From: Burkholderia cepacia
GTDB taxonomy: Bacteria; Pseudomonadota; Gammaproteobacteria; Burkholderiales; Burkholderiaceae
Assembly (NCBI RefSeq): GCF_001718835.1
Contig: NZ_CP013443.1
Location: 62,001-126,000 of the forward strand
Reading direction: 5' to 3'
Length of the DNA: 64,000 nt
Shown here: positions 17,179 through 25,945 of the stretch, in pieces
Position numbering within the stretch: the stretch's first letter is position 1
Layout: each line of letters opens with the position of its first letter
Translations under genes and position numbers: made by a program
Notes under the pieces: generated by a model
The model's input: the letters and a program-made list of their open reading frames with translations, nothing else
What the model was told of the DNA's origin: nothing
Database searches by the model: none

Positions 17179-17834
17179 TCCCCGACGAGGAAGATGCGCG
17201 TGACCGGCACGCGCAGCGACGTCGCACCGATGCTGACCTGCAGCCCCGTCACCGCGCGCGTCGGCGGCGCGTTGCCGATCTGAGGCACCTTGAGCGCATC
17301 GTTGTTCTGCGCGAGCGCGTCGTCGGCCGTCTGCAGGTTGGTGGTCCAGCCCACGCGCGGCACGTACAGCTTCGCGTCGATCGCGCCGACGCCGCCCATC
17401 AGCGCGACCCAGCTCCAGCCTTCGACGCTGCTGTCCTTCAGCATGCCGCGCAGCCGGTTCGCGTCGTCGACCGGCGGCGACGCGTAGCGCACGACCCGCC
17501 CGCCGGCGATCCGGTAGCGGACCACCTGCAGCCGCGGCGCGACGCCCGGCACCTCGAGTTCGCGGACGATCTGCAGCGTGTTGCCGGCGACGCCGATCGC
17601 CGGCTGGCCGGCTTCGTCGTCGGTCGCGGCGAGCCGCGCGTCGATGCGCATCTGGTCGAACATCTGCGCGAACACGCGTTCGTCTTCCATCGCGGCCGCG
17701 ACCTTGTCGCGACCGCGCATGATCTGGTCGAGCCCGCGCCACGCGAGGATCGCGACCACCGCGAGGATCGCGATCGCTATCATCAGCTCGATCAGCGTGA
17801 AGCCGCGGGCGGGGCGGGCGAACGGGCGTCGCAT
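17175..17834 (-). CDS. gspJ: type II secretion minor pseudopilin GspJ
   Basis: Minor pseudopilin of the tip complex. The prepilin motif is RGFTLIELMIAIAILAVVAI with Glu at +5 after the cleavage site, followed by GLDQIMRGRDKV and an SVEGWSW-containing globular domain. From the ATG at 17834 the product has 219 residues and a short basic leader. An upstream ATG at 17864 has a better-looking GGTGG and would overlap gspI by 23 bases, so the start is not certain. Confidence 0.92.
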   Translation of the reverse strand: MRRPFARPARGFTLIELMIAIAILAVVAILAWRGLDQIMRGRDKVAAAMEDERVFAQMFDQMRIDARLAATDDEAGQPAIGVAGNTLQIVRELEVPGVAPRLQVVRYRIAGGRVVRYASPPVDDANRLRGMLKDSSVEGWSWVALMGGVGAIDAKLYVPRVGWTTNLQTADDALAQNNDALKVPQIGNAPPTRAVTGLQVSIGATSLRVPVTRIFLVGE

Positions 17835-17841
17835 CGGCGCG

Positions 17842-18285
17842 TCAGAGCGGACGGCTGGTTTCATTCGCGACCACCGTCACCATCTGCGCGAGCACGCCGG
17901 CATGCCCGGGCGTGCTCACCGAAATCCGGACGCGCCGGAACACCGGGTTGGGCGTGGTGCTCACGCGCTGCGTGCAGACGAGCTGCACGTTGCCTTGCGA
18001 GCAGTCGAAACTCTGTTCGCCGATCTCCGGCCACGCATGCGTGAGCCGCATCTGCGCGAGCGCGTTGTCGGCGCTCCAGCCGGCGAGCAGCCGGCGATGA
18101 AGATCGGAGGCGTTGGTCGCCATCGTCCCGACCGCGCGGATCGACGCGGCGAGCGCGACCGCGATGATCGCGAGCGCGACCAGCACCTCGATCATCGTGA
18201 AACCGCGCGCCGCTGAACGTCCCGTGCAGGGACGCATCGCGGGAGCGGGGGAAGGGGAGAAGAACGGCCGGCGATGCATCGTCAT
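17842..18285 (-). CDS. gspI: type II secretion minor pseudopilin GspI
   Basis: Minor pseudopilin that starts the tip complex. The prepilin motif is RGFTMIEVLVALAIIAVALA, and the globular part has the GspI features LAGWSADNALAQMRL and RRVRISV. The ATG at 18285 overlaps the gspH stop (ATGA), which supports coupling, but it gives a 28-residue leader; an internal ATG at 18237 would give a 12-residue leader of normal length. I report the coupled start. Confidence 0.92.
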   Translation of the reverse strand: MTMHRRPFFSPSPAPAMRPCTGRSAARGFTMIEVLVALAIIAVALAASIRAVGTMATNASDLHRRLLAGWSADNALAQMRLTHAWPEIGEQSFDCSQGNVQLVCTQRVSTTPNPVFRRVRISVSTPGHAGVLAQMVTVVANETSRPL

Positions 18286-18815
18286 TGCACCTCGTAGCGG
18301 CCGTTGCCGGTGCCAACGATCGTCGCGCTGCCGGCGGCCGAATGCAGCGTCACGCGCACCGGCGTGTCGATGCTCTCGGTGCCGAACACGACGCGGCTCG
18401 CGCGCGTGTCGGACCCCGGATAGTCGATGTCGGCGCCCGTGACGCCGCCGTCCCAGTCACGCGGGCGCAGCAGGTCGTCGCGCAGCGTGCGCCAGCCGTC
18501 GGGCGAGCTCACGTCGAAACGGAAGCCGTGCGCGGTCGGCTGCCATGCGATCGGCCGGGCACGCACCTGCGCCTCGTCGCCGGCGGTCTCGAACAGCAGC
18601 GCGATGCGCTGCGCTTCCTCGCGCAGGTCGGTACGCGGATTACGCGTGAGCGACAGCGACGCGAGCGACACGAGCAGGCCCGCGATTACCAGCACGACCA
18701 GCATTTCGAGCAGCGTGAAGCCGCGCTGCGGCGCCCGCACGCCATCCGCGCGCGCCGGGGCCCGGCGCACACGGCAGCCGCGCCCGAAGCGGGAAGTCGT
18801 GCGGATGGCGAGCAT
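18282..18815 (-). CDS. gspH: type II secretion minor pseudopilin GspH
   Basis: Minor pseudopilin that links the tip complex to the GspG shaft. The prepilin motif is RGFTLLEMLVVLVIAGLLVS, preceded by a long arginine-rich leader if translation starts at the ATG at 18815. The globular part has the GspH pattern EEAQRIALLFETAGDEAQVR, followed by GFRFDVS. The long leader suggests the true start may be a later alternative codon. It is 41 bases downstream of gspG. Confidence 0.92.
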   Translation of the reverse strand: MLAIRTTSRFGRGCRVRRAPARADGVRAPQRGFTLLEMLVVLVIAGLLVSLASLSLTRNPRTDLREEAQRIALLFETAGDEAQVRARPIAWQPTAHGFRFDVSSPDGWRTLRDDLLRPRDWDGGVTGADIDYPGSDTRASRVVFGTESIDTPVRVTLHSAAGSATIVGTGNGRYEVQ

Positions 18816-18856
18816 GGGGATCAGAAAAAAGAGACGTCGGGCCGGTCAGCGAGCGC

Positions 18857-19309
18857 TTATTGCCACGAACCGATGTCGGTATCGTTGCCTTCGCCGCCTT
18901 CCTTGCCGTCGGCGCCGTAGCTGAACACGTCGATCTCGCCGTGCACGCCCGGGTTCAGGTACTTGTACCCGTTGCCCCACGGATCGTTCGGCAGACGCTC
19001 GAGATAGCCGCCGTCCTTCCAGTTGTTCGGGATCGGATCGGTGGACGGCTTCTGGATCAGTGCGTTCAGGCCCTGATCCTGGGTCGGGTAGCGGCCGTTG
19101 TCGAGACGGTACAGCTTGAGCGCCTGCATGATCGTGCCGATGTCCTGTTTCGCGGCGATGCGGCGCGCCTCGTCCGGGCGGCTCATGATCTTCGGCACGA
19201 TCAGCGCCGCCAGGATCCCGAGGATCGCGACCACCACCATGATCTCGATCAGCGTGAAACCGCGCTGACGACGCACGGCCGCGTTGCGGCGAGTGATCCA
19301 CGTTTGCAT
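18857..19309 (-). CDS. gspG: type II secretion major pseudopilin GspG
   Basis: Main subunit of the periplasmic pseudopilus that pushes substrates through GspD. After a short leader the prepilin motif is RGFTLIEIMVVVAILGILAA. The strongly conserved GspG body follows: LIVPKIMSRPDEARR, LKLYRLDNGRYPTQDQGLNA, WGNGYKYLNPG and a C-terminal end FSYGADGKEGGEGNDTDIGSW, the calcium-binding loop. 150 residues is a normal length. GAGG precedes the ATG. It heads the minus-strand gspGHIJKLMN run. Confidence 0.97.
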   Translation of the reverse strand: MQTWITRRNAAVRRQRGFTLIEIMVVVAILGILAALIVPKIMSRPDEARRIAAKQDIGTIMQALKLYRLDNGRYPTQDQGLNALIQKPSTDPIPNNWKDGGYLERLPNDPWGNGYKYLNPGVHGEIDVFSYGADGKEGGEGNDTDIGSWQ

Positions 19310-19489
19310 GACTGACTACCTCTTTCCAAAAAATGTCGTTGGTTGAGTGACGTTTCCGAAACAACCGGGTCAGGTCCCTGCGGGACTGCTGCGCCGATTG
19401 CGCCGGGCGCGGAGCACGCATTGTAAGGCGCGCATTGCCGAGGGCTTTCACCCAACGCAAATTTCACATACATCCGTACAATAGCGCGC
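19310..19489. promoter_or_regulatory. divergent promoter region of gspG and gspC
   Basis: About 180 bases separate the divergent gspG and gspC starts. A TACAAT hexamer at 19477-19482 lies only seven bases before the gspC ATG, so gspC mRNA could have almost no leader; a matching -35 is not obvious. The gspG side contains a short A-rich stretch near 19325 but no clear promoter. Confidence 0.35.
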
Positions 19490-19900
19490 ATGAACGCGCT
19501 CTCGATCCGGATCCTCTCCCTAGCCCTCTTCGCGGGTTTGTGCGCGACGGCCACCTACTGGGTCGTCACGCTGTCAGCCCGTGAAGCGCCGCTGCCCGCC
19601 GCCGCCGCGCGGCTGCCGATCCGTACCGAGGACGCCGCGGCGCTCTTCGGCGGTCAGCTCGACAAGAATCCCGTGCAGGACATCCACCTGTTCGGCATCC
19701 TCTCGCTCGATCGCGGTGCCGCCGCGATCGTCGGCGTCGGCGGCGAACCGCCGCGCGCCGTGTCGCTCGGCGCGGAGGTCACGCCCGGCGCGAAGCTCGC
19801 CGAGGTCCGCCCGCGTTCGATCGTCGTCGACCGCAACGGCGCCCGCGCCGAAATCCAGCTGCCGGCGAACACGCCGTCCCCCGCGATCTACATGCGCTGA
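19490..19900 (+). CDS. gspC: type II secretion protein GspC (short form, inverted relative to the cluster)
   Basis: Inner-membrane protein that connects the platform to the secretin GspD. The 136-residue product has one N-terminal membrane helix (about residues 5-25) and a single HR (homology region) domain with DIHLFGILSLDRGAAAIVGV and VSLGAEVTPGAKLAEV. It ends soon after that domain and lacks the C-terminal PDZ or coiled-coil part found in many GspC proteins. It is on the plus strand while all other gsp genes here are on the minus strand, between gspG and gspF. Confidence 0.88.
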   Translation: MNALSIRILSLALFAGLCATATYWVVTLSAREAPLPAAAARLPIRTEDAAALFGGQLDKNPVQDIHLFGILSLDRGAAAIVGVGGEPPRAVSLGAEVTPGAKLAEVRPRSIVVDRNGARAEIQLPANTPSPAIYMR

Positions 19901-19926
19901 ACGTCCGGTGACGGCCGGCACGGCCG

Positions 19927-21144
19927 TTACTGCACCATGTTGTTCAGCTCGATGATCGGCAGCATCACGGCCAGCACGATCACGAGCACGATGCCGCCCA
20001 TCGCCAGGATCAGGAGCGGCTCGAGCAGGCTCGTCAGGAACATCGTGCGGCGCTCGAGCTCGCGCGCTTCGCCTTCGGCCGCGCGATCCAGCATCGTCGT
20101 CACGTCGCCCGTCGCCTCGCCGGAACGGATCAGGTGCACAAGCACCGGCGGAAACGTCTTCACGTTGTTCAGCGCGCGCGACAGCGCGGAGCCTTCGCGC
20201 ACGCGCACGATCGCGTCGTCGATGTTCGCGCGCATCGCGCGGTTCGACAGCGTCTCGCCGGCCGCCTGCAACGCGCGCAGGATCGGCACGCCGGCGGCGG
20301 TGAGGATGCCGAGCGTGCTCGCGAACCGCACCGTGTTGTAGCCGCGCACGAGCTTGCCCGCGAGCGGCGCGGTCAGCACCCAGCGGTCGAAGCGCAGCCG
20401 CGGGCCGTCGCGCGACAGCGTCGCCTTCACGAACCACACGACGAGCACGACCGCGATCAGGATCGCCCACCACCAGTGCCGCACGAAATCCGACAGCGCC
20501 ATCATCACGATCGTCAGCACGGGCAGCTGCTGCTTCGTGCTCGCGAACACGTTGACGACCTGGGGCACGACATAGCTCAGCAGGAACGTGACGATGCCGA
20601 ATGCGATCAGCGTGACGATCCCCGGATACGTGAACGCCAGCAGGATCTTCTGCTTCAGCGCGTTGCTCTGCTCGATGTAGTCGGCGAGGCGCGACAGCAC
20701 GATGCCGAGCTTGCCGGTATGCTCGCCCGCGGCGACGAGCGCGCGATAGATTTCCGGGAAGTCGCGCGGATGCTGGCCCAGCGCATTCGCGAGCGAATGC
20801 CCGCCGAGCACCTCGGCGCGGATCGCGGCCATCAGTTCGCGGATGTAGTCGCGCTCGGCCTGCTCGGTCAGCACGCCGAGCGCCTCGTCGAGCGGCAGCC
20901 CCGCGATCAGCAGGCTCGCGAGCTGGCGCGTGAGGATCGCCTGTTCGCGCTGCGACAGCTTGCGGCCGAACGCGAGCCGCTGCGAGCGCGCCCCGCGCGT
21001 CGCGCTGGCGGCCGGCTCGACCACGAGCGGCGTCAGCCCCTGCGTACGCAGCTGGCCGCGCGCGGCACGCGCGCTGTCGGCGTCGATGACGCCCTTTTGC
21101 GCGCGTCCCGCCGAATCGATTGCTTCGAAACGGAATGCCGGCAT
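19927..21144 (-). CDS. gspF: type II secretion inner-membrane platform protein GspF
   Basis: Polytopic platform protein that rotates or supports pseudopilin assembly. The 405-residue sequence begins MPAFRFEAIDSAGRAQKGVI, the standard GspF opening, and has two repeated cytoplasmic helical domains (SLLIAGLPLDEALGVL in the first, STLGILTAAGVPILRALQAA in the second) separated by a membrane helix, with three helices in all. The C-terminus AVMLPIIELNNMVQ is typical. It follows gspE by four bases. Confidence 0.97.
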   Translation of the reverse strand: MPAFRFEAIDSAGRAQKGVIDADSARAARGQLRTQGLTPLVVEPAASATRGARSQRLAFGRKLSQREQAILTRQLASLLIAGLPLDEALGVLTEQAERDYIRELMAAIRAEVLGGHSLANALGQHPRDFPEIYRALVAAGEHTGKLGIVLSRLADYIEQSNALKQKILLAFTYPGIVTLIAFGIVTFLLSYVVPQVVNVFASTKQQLPVLTIVMMALSDFVRHWWWAILIAVVLVVWFVKATLSRDGPRLRFDRWVLTAPLAGKLVRGYNTVRFASTLGILTAAGVPILRALQAAGETLSNRAMRANIDDAIVRVREGSALSRALNNVKTFPPVLVHLIRSGEATGDVTTMLDRAAEGEARELERRTMFLTSLLEPLLILAMGGIVLVIVLAVMLPIIELNNMVQ

Positions 21145-21148
21145 CGCG

Positions 21149-22648
21149 CTATGCGCCTCCCGTCACGCGCAACACTTCCTCGAGCGACGTCGCGCCGGAC
21201 GCGAGCCAGCGCTCGGCGTCGTCGCGCAGCGTGCGCATCCCTTCCGCACGACCGGCGGCGAGAATCTCCGCGTCGGCCGCGTTGCGGTGGATCAGCGAGC
21301 GGATCGACTCGTCGACCAGCAGCAGTTCGTATACCCCGCGCCGGCCCGAATAACCCGAATGCCCGCACTTGTCGCAGCCGACCGGATGCCACACGGTGCG
21401 GCCTTCTTCCTGGCGTTCTTCCTTGCAGACGGGGCAGAGCTGGCGCACGAGCCGCTGCGCGAGCACGCCGAGCAGCGACGACGCGAGCAGGTAGGGCTCG
21501 ACGCCCATGTCGGTCAGGCGCGTGACGGCCGATGCCGCATCGTTCGTGTGCAGCGTCGCGAGCACGAGGTGGCCCGTCAGCGACGCCTGCACCGCGATCT
21601 GCGCGGTTTCGAGGTCGCGGATTTCGCCGATCATGATCACGTCCGGATCCTGGCGCAGGATCGAGCGCAGCGCACGGGCAAAGGTCATCCCGATCCGCTC
21701 GTTCACCTGCGTCTGGCCGATGCCGCCGAGGTCGTATTCGATCGGGTCCTCGACGGTCATGATGTTGGTCGTCGCGGTTTCGAGCCGCGACATCGACGCA
21801 TACAGCGTGGTCGTCTTGCCCGAGCCGGTCGGGCCCGTGACGAGCACGATGCCGTGCGGGCGCGCGATCAGCTTGTCGAATTGCACGAGCGTGTCGCGGC
21901 CCATCCCGAGCGCTTCGAGGTTCAGCCGCTGCGCATCCTTTTCCAGCAGACGCAGCACCGCACGCTCGCCGTGCCCGGTCGGCAGCGTCGACACGCGCAC
22001 GTCCACCGGCCGGCCGCCGACACGCAGCGTGATGCGGCCGTCCTGCGGCAGGCGCTTCTCGGCGATGTCGAGCTGCGCCATGATCTTGATCCGCGAGATC
22101 AGCGCACCGTGCAGCGCCTTCTTCGGCCGCACGACGTCACGCAAGGTGCCGTCGACGCGAAAGCGCACGACGGAAGCGTTCTCGAACGGCTCGATGTGGA
22201 TGTCCGACGCCTGTTCGCGCGCCGCTTGCGTGAGCAGCGCGTTGATCATCCGGATGATCGGCGCATCGTCTTCCGATTCGAGCAGATCCTCGACTTCGGG
22301 GATGTCCTGCATCAGCCGCGACAGGTCGACTTCGCCTTCGACCTCGCCGACCACCTGGGCCGCGCTGCCGTCCTGGCGCGCGTACGCGTGGTTGATCGCC
22401 TGCGCGAGCTCGTCGGCCGGCACGCGATGCACGGAGATCGAGCCGAAGTTGCGCGCGATCTCCGCGAGCGCGGCATCGCTCGTGCGTTCGCTGATCCACA
22501 CCTCGAGCGTGTCGTCGAGCTGGTGCGCGATCAGCACCTGGCCGCTCTTCGCGAAGCCGTACGGCAGCAGCCGCGCGGCGAGCGGCGACGGCGGCTGGCG
22601 TTCGCCCGGCGCGCCGTCGTGGGCGGAAGACGCGAGCACGTCGCTCAC
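21149..22648 (-). CDS. gspE: type II secretion ATPase GspE
   Basis: Cytoplasmic hexameric ATPase that powers the system. Motifs in order: Walker A GPTGSGKTTTLYASM, Asp box MTVEDPIEYDL, Walker B ALRSILRQDPDVIMIGEIRD and His box HLVLATLHTNDA. A tetracysteine zinc domain follows (CPVC and CDKC). I start at a GTG at 22648 that overlaps the gspD stop (GTGA); this gives a 499-residue protein with a normal N-terminal domain. The same frame stays open upstream to 23689, but that part is antisense-like sequence inside gspD. Confidence 0.96.
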   Translation of the reverse strand: MSDVLASSAHDGAPGERQPPSPLAARLLPYGFAKSGQVLIAHQLDDTLEVWISERTSDAALAEIARNFGSISVHRVPADELAQAINHAYARQDGSAAQVVGEVEGEVDLSRLMQDIPEVEDLLESEDDAPIIRMINALLTQAAREQASDIHIEPFENASVVRFRVDGTLRDVVRPKKALHGALISRIKIMAQLDIAEKRLPQDGRITLRVGGRPVDVRVSTLPTGHGERAVLRLLEKDAQRLNLEALGMGRDTLVQFDKLIARPHGIVLVTGPTGSGKTTTLYASMSRLETATTNIMTVEDPIEYDLGGIGQTQVNERIGMTFARALRSILRQDPDVIMIGEIRDLETAQIAVQASLTGHLVLATLHTNDAASAVTRLTDMGVEPYLLASSLLGVLAQRLVRQLCPVCKEERQEEGRTVWHPVGCDKCGHSGYSGRRGVYELLLVDESIRSLIHRNAADAEILAAGRAEGMRTLRDDAERWLASGATSLEEVLRVTGGA

Positions 22649-24978
22649 TTCGACGCTCCCGACGGGGCCGTGGGTGCCGTCAGCGGCTGTTGCTGCATCT
22701 GCTGCTGCGGGACGGCTTGCGGCTGGACGGCCGGTTGCTGTTGCGACGGCTGTTGGGGCACGGGCTGCTGGCCCTGCTGCTGGCGGCGCATCTTCGTCAG
22801 GTCGAACAGGTTCAGCGCCGAACCGCCTTCGCCCGGGCCGATCGGCATCGGCGGGACGACCGGATCGTCCTTGTCGCGGATCACGTTGTTGTCCGACTTG
22901 TACGCACCCGTCACGCCCTGGATGTAGTCGTAGCGGTTCGACGAGATCGCCTGCGCGGTCTGCCGGTCGTTGATGATCACCGGGCGCAGGAACACCATCA
23001 GGTTGGTTTTCGCGCGCACCTTCGATTCGGAACGGAACAGCTGGCCGATCCACGGGATGTCGCCGAGCAGCGGCACTTTGCTGTTCGACACCTGGTAGTT
23101 GTCCTGCATCAAGCCGCCGAGCACGATGATCTCGCCGTTGTCGGCCAGGATCGTCGACTGGATCGAGCGCTTCGTGAAGGTCGGGCCGGTCTGCGCGGTC
23201 GTGGTGCCGGCGACCACCGCCGAATCCTCGGTATAGAGCTGCAGCTTGAGGATCCCGCCGTCGGTGATCTGCGGCTTCACGTGCAGCGTCAGGCCGACGT
23301 CGCGACGGTCGTAGGTATTGAACGCGTTGTTCGTGTTGCCGCTCGTCAGGTTCGAATACGAGCCCGTCGCGATCGGCACGTTCTGGCCGACGACGATCTT
23401 CGCTTCCTCGTTGTCGAGCGTGATCAGGTTCGGTGTCGACAGCACGTTCGCGTCGCTCACGCCCGAGAAATACTGCAGCAGTGCACCGAGCCCCTGCACG
23501 CCGAACATGTTGTGCAGCCAGCCGATGTTGAGCCCCTGCTGGAGGACGTTCGGCAACTGGCCGAGACCCTGCACACCGCCGGTCGCAAGCGCACCCGACA
23601 CCCCGAGGATGTTGCCGCTGCCCCCCGCACCCGAAAGGCCGGACACGAAGTTCGTACCGCCCAGAAAATTGCCGTTCGCGATCTGCCACTGGATGCCGAG
23701 GTTGCCCTGGGACGTCGAGTTCAGCTCGACAATCAGCGCCTCGATATAGACCTGCGCGCGCCGCGCGTCGAGCTGGTCAATCACCGAGCGCAGGTTGCGG
23801 TAGACCGGATCCGACGCGGTGATGATCAGCGAGTTGGTCGCCGAATCGGCCTGGATCATCCCGCCCGGCTGGTTGTCGTCGCCGCTCTTGTCCTTGTCGC
23901 CGCCAAGCAGGCCGCCCGTGCCGAGGCCCCCGCCTTGCGACGAGCCTCCGCCGTACGACGACGAAGACGAACCGCCGAGGCCGCCCGACGGCAGCGGCGG
24001 GGTGCCGGACGTGCCGGTCGAGAAGTTGCCGCTCGACGACGAGCCGCCCTGGTTGAACGCGCTCGCGTCGTTCGACGTCGCCGACGCGCCGGTTTCGCCG
24101 CCGCCCTTGCCGAGCATGCCGCGCAGCGTCTTCGCCAGCTTCACCGCATCGGCGTTGCGCAGCGGCACGACGTGCATGTTGCCGGGCACCGCGCTCGGCG
24201 CGTCGAGCTGCTGCACGAGGCGCTTCGCGGCCGCGAGGCGCGACGCGCTCGACGCACGCAGCAGCAGCGAGTTGGTCCGCGGGTCGGCCGTGACCGACAC
24301 CTTCAGCGTCGCGTCGCTGTTGCCGATCGCACCCGGGTCGAGCATTTTCTGCAACTGCGCGGCGAGGTCGATCGCGTTCGCGTTGCGCAGCGGCACGACC
24401 TGCACCTGCGCGCCCGCGGCGCTGTCGACGCCGGCGATGATCTGCGCGATGCGCCGCACGTTGTCCGCGTAGTCGGTGACGACGATCGTGTTGTTCGCCG
24501 GGTAGGCCGTCACCGTGTTGTTCGGCGAGATCAGCGGCCGCAGCACGGGCAGCAGGTTGTTCGCCGATTCGTTGTGCAGCTCGAACACCTGCGTGATCAC
24601 CTGGTCGCCGCGCGCCTGCGGCGCGTTGCCGACGTAGGTCGGCACGCCCTGCAGCTTCGCGTCGGCCTCGGGCACGACCTTCAGCACGCCGTGATCCTGC
24701 ACGAGCGCAAAGCCCTGCATCCGCAGCGCCGACTGCAGCGTCTTCAGCGCCTGGTCTTCCGGCACCGGCCGTTCGGCCACGAGATTGAGCTGCCCCTTCA
24801 CGCGGGGGTCGACGATGATGGTCTTGCCGGTTGCGGCGCCGATCGCCTTGGCGACCTGGTCGATATCCGCATTCACGAAGTTGAGCGTGACCTGAGCGTA
24901 GGCGGCCTGCGAGACGATGATGCCGGCGACGATCAGGGTCGTGGCGACGCGCCGCATAACGAAGCGATTTCTTGTCAT
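22645..24978 (-). CDS. gspD: type II secretion secretin GspD
   Basis: Outer-membrane secretin through which folded exoproteins leave the cell, 777 residues. A signal peptide is followed by the N0 domain (VTLNFVNADIDQVAKAIGAA) and three N1-N3 domains with repeated VVPLRNANAIDLA-like segments. A long Gly/Ser-rich insert lies between about residues 305 and 360. The secretin core contains VPLLGDIPWIGQLFRS and LMVFLRPVII. The C-terminus is unusually rich in Gln and Pro. An in-frame ATG at 24957 is an alternative start. It heads the minus-strand gspDEF run. Confidence 0.96.
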   Translation of the reverse strand: MTRNRFVMRRVATTLIVAGIIVSQAAYAQVTLNFVNADIDQVAKAIGAATGKTIIVDPRVKGQLNLVAERPVPEDQALKTLQSALRMQGFALVQDHGVLKVVPEADAKLQGVPTYVGNAPQARGDQVITQVFELHNESANNLLPVLRPLISPNNTVTAYPANNTIVVTDYADNVRRIAQIIAGVDSAAGAQVQVVPLRNANAIDLAAQLQKMLDPGAIGNSDATLKVSVTADPRTNSLLLRASSASRLAAAKRLVQQLDAPSAVPGNMHVVPLRNADAVKLAKTLRGMLGKGGGETGASATSNDASAFNQGGSSSSGNFSTGTSGTPPLPSGGLGGSSSSSYGGGSSQGGGLGTGGLLGGDKDKSGDDNQPGGMIQADSATNSLIITASDPVYRNLRSVIDQLDARRAQVYIEALIVELNSTSQGNLGIQWQIANGNFLGGTNFVSGLSGAGGSGNILGVSGALATGGVQGLGQLPNVLQQGLNIGWLHNMFGVQGLGALLQYFSGVSDANVLSTPNLITLDNEEAKIVVGQNVPIATGSYSNLTSGNTNNAFNTYDRRDVGLTLHVKPQITDGGILKLQLYTEDSAVVAGTTTAQTGPTFTKRSIQSTILADNGEIIVLGGLMQDNYQVSNSKVPLLGDIPWIGQLFRSESKVRAKTNLMVFLRPVIINDRQTAQAISSNRYDYIQGVTGAYKSDNNVIRDKDDPVVPPMPIGPGEGGSALNLFDLTKMRRQQQGQQPVPQQPSQQQPAVQPQAVPQQQMQQQPLTAPTAPSGASK

Positions 24979-25344
24979 GGATGAATGGGTCGATGCCGGC
25001 TCAGGCCACTTCCGGCGGTAGTGCTGGGATCCAAGTCCTAAAGAGGCGACATTAGCAGTTTTTCATGTCCGAAATATCACATTGACCCGAGGACTGTCTC
25101 ACATACGACAGTATTCCTGACGTATGTATGCGAGATGTAAGATTTCGCGTTTGCTGCCGTTTGTTCGTCTCCGTCATCATTTCAGGATGGATTGAAACGA
25201 AAATGCGGTATAACCCGGCATGCGGCGCCGCGCTTGCCGCAACGCGACCGGCTGCCGGTATGATACGAGCGTCGCATTGCATATCGCGCGAATTCCGTTG
25301 CGGCCGCGGGTTTTCCCGCCCCCATTTTCTGCACTTTTCGATCA
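24979..25344. promoter_or_regulatory. intergenic region upstream of gspD and the transglycosylase gene
   Basis: This 366-base divergent gap is A+T rich between 25035 and 25200. It contains a striking imperfect palindrome at 25101-25127: two 11-base arms (ACATACGACAG and CTGACGTATGT) with one mismatch around a 5-base centre. It could be an operator for gspDEF or for the plus-strand gene. No gene is apparent. Confidence 0.5.
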
Positions 25345-25797
25345 ATGAACAGACGGTTCGTTTCGATCGCGTTGATGATCGCCGCCGGCGCATGTTTCGC
25401 CAGCGCGAACGCTCGCGCGGACTGTTTCGACGAGGCGGCAAAATATCAGCAGGTCAATCCGCTGATCCTGCGCGCGATCGCGTGGCAGGAGTCGCGCAAC
25501 CGGCCCGGCGCGCTGAACAAGAACACGAACGGCTCGGTCGACTACGGCCTGATGCAGATCAATTCGATCCACCTGCCGACGCTGTCGCGCTACGGGATCG
25601 GCCGCGATACGCTGATGGAGCCGTGCAAGAACGTCTACATCGCCGCGTGGCATCTCAAGCAGAAGATGAACCGCTACGGCAACACGTGGCAGGCGGTCGG
25701 CGCCTATCATTCGGAAACACCGTCGCTGCGCGACAAGTACGCGCGGCAGATCGCCGCCATCCTGACGCAGTGGAAATTGCTGCCGCCGCAGCCGTGA
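25345..25797 (+). CDS. soluble lytic transglycosylase-like protein (SLT domain)
   Basis: Periplasmic enzyme that cleaves the peptidoglycan MurNAc-GlcNAc bond, often supporting assembly of large envelope machines. A signal peptide (about residues 1-25, ending ANARA) precedes a compact SLT domain: LRAIAWQESRNRPGALNKNT with the catalytic Glu in QES, then DYGLMQINSIHLPTL, and AAWHLKQKMNRYGNTWQAVG, AYHS. At 150 residues it resembles the small VirB1/IagB-type enzymes associated with secretion systems, and its place beside gspD fits such a role. That link is inference. Confidence 0.92.
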   Translation: MNRRFVSIALMIAAGACFASANARADCFDEAAKYQQVNPLILRAIAWQESRNRPGALNKNTNGSVDYGLMQINSIHLPTLSRYGIGRDTLMEPCKNVYIAAWHLKQKMNRYGNTWQAVGAYHSETPSLRDKYARQIAAILTQWKLLPPQP

Positions 25798-25945
25798 CCC
25801 GGCGCCGTACCGGCCGGCCGGCGCGCGTTTGATGCACAATGCGGGCTCACGCCGCGAATTTGCCCCGGCGCCCGGCTCCGGCCGATGGCGCGCCGACCGG
25901 GCCGCCGCGGCCGCTTTTTCAATTTTTCCGTTGGTGCGTATCGCT

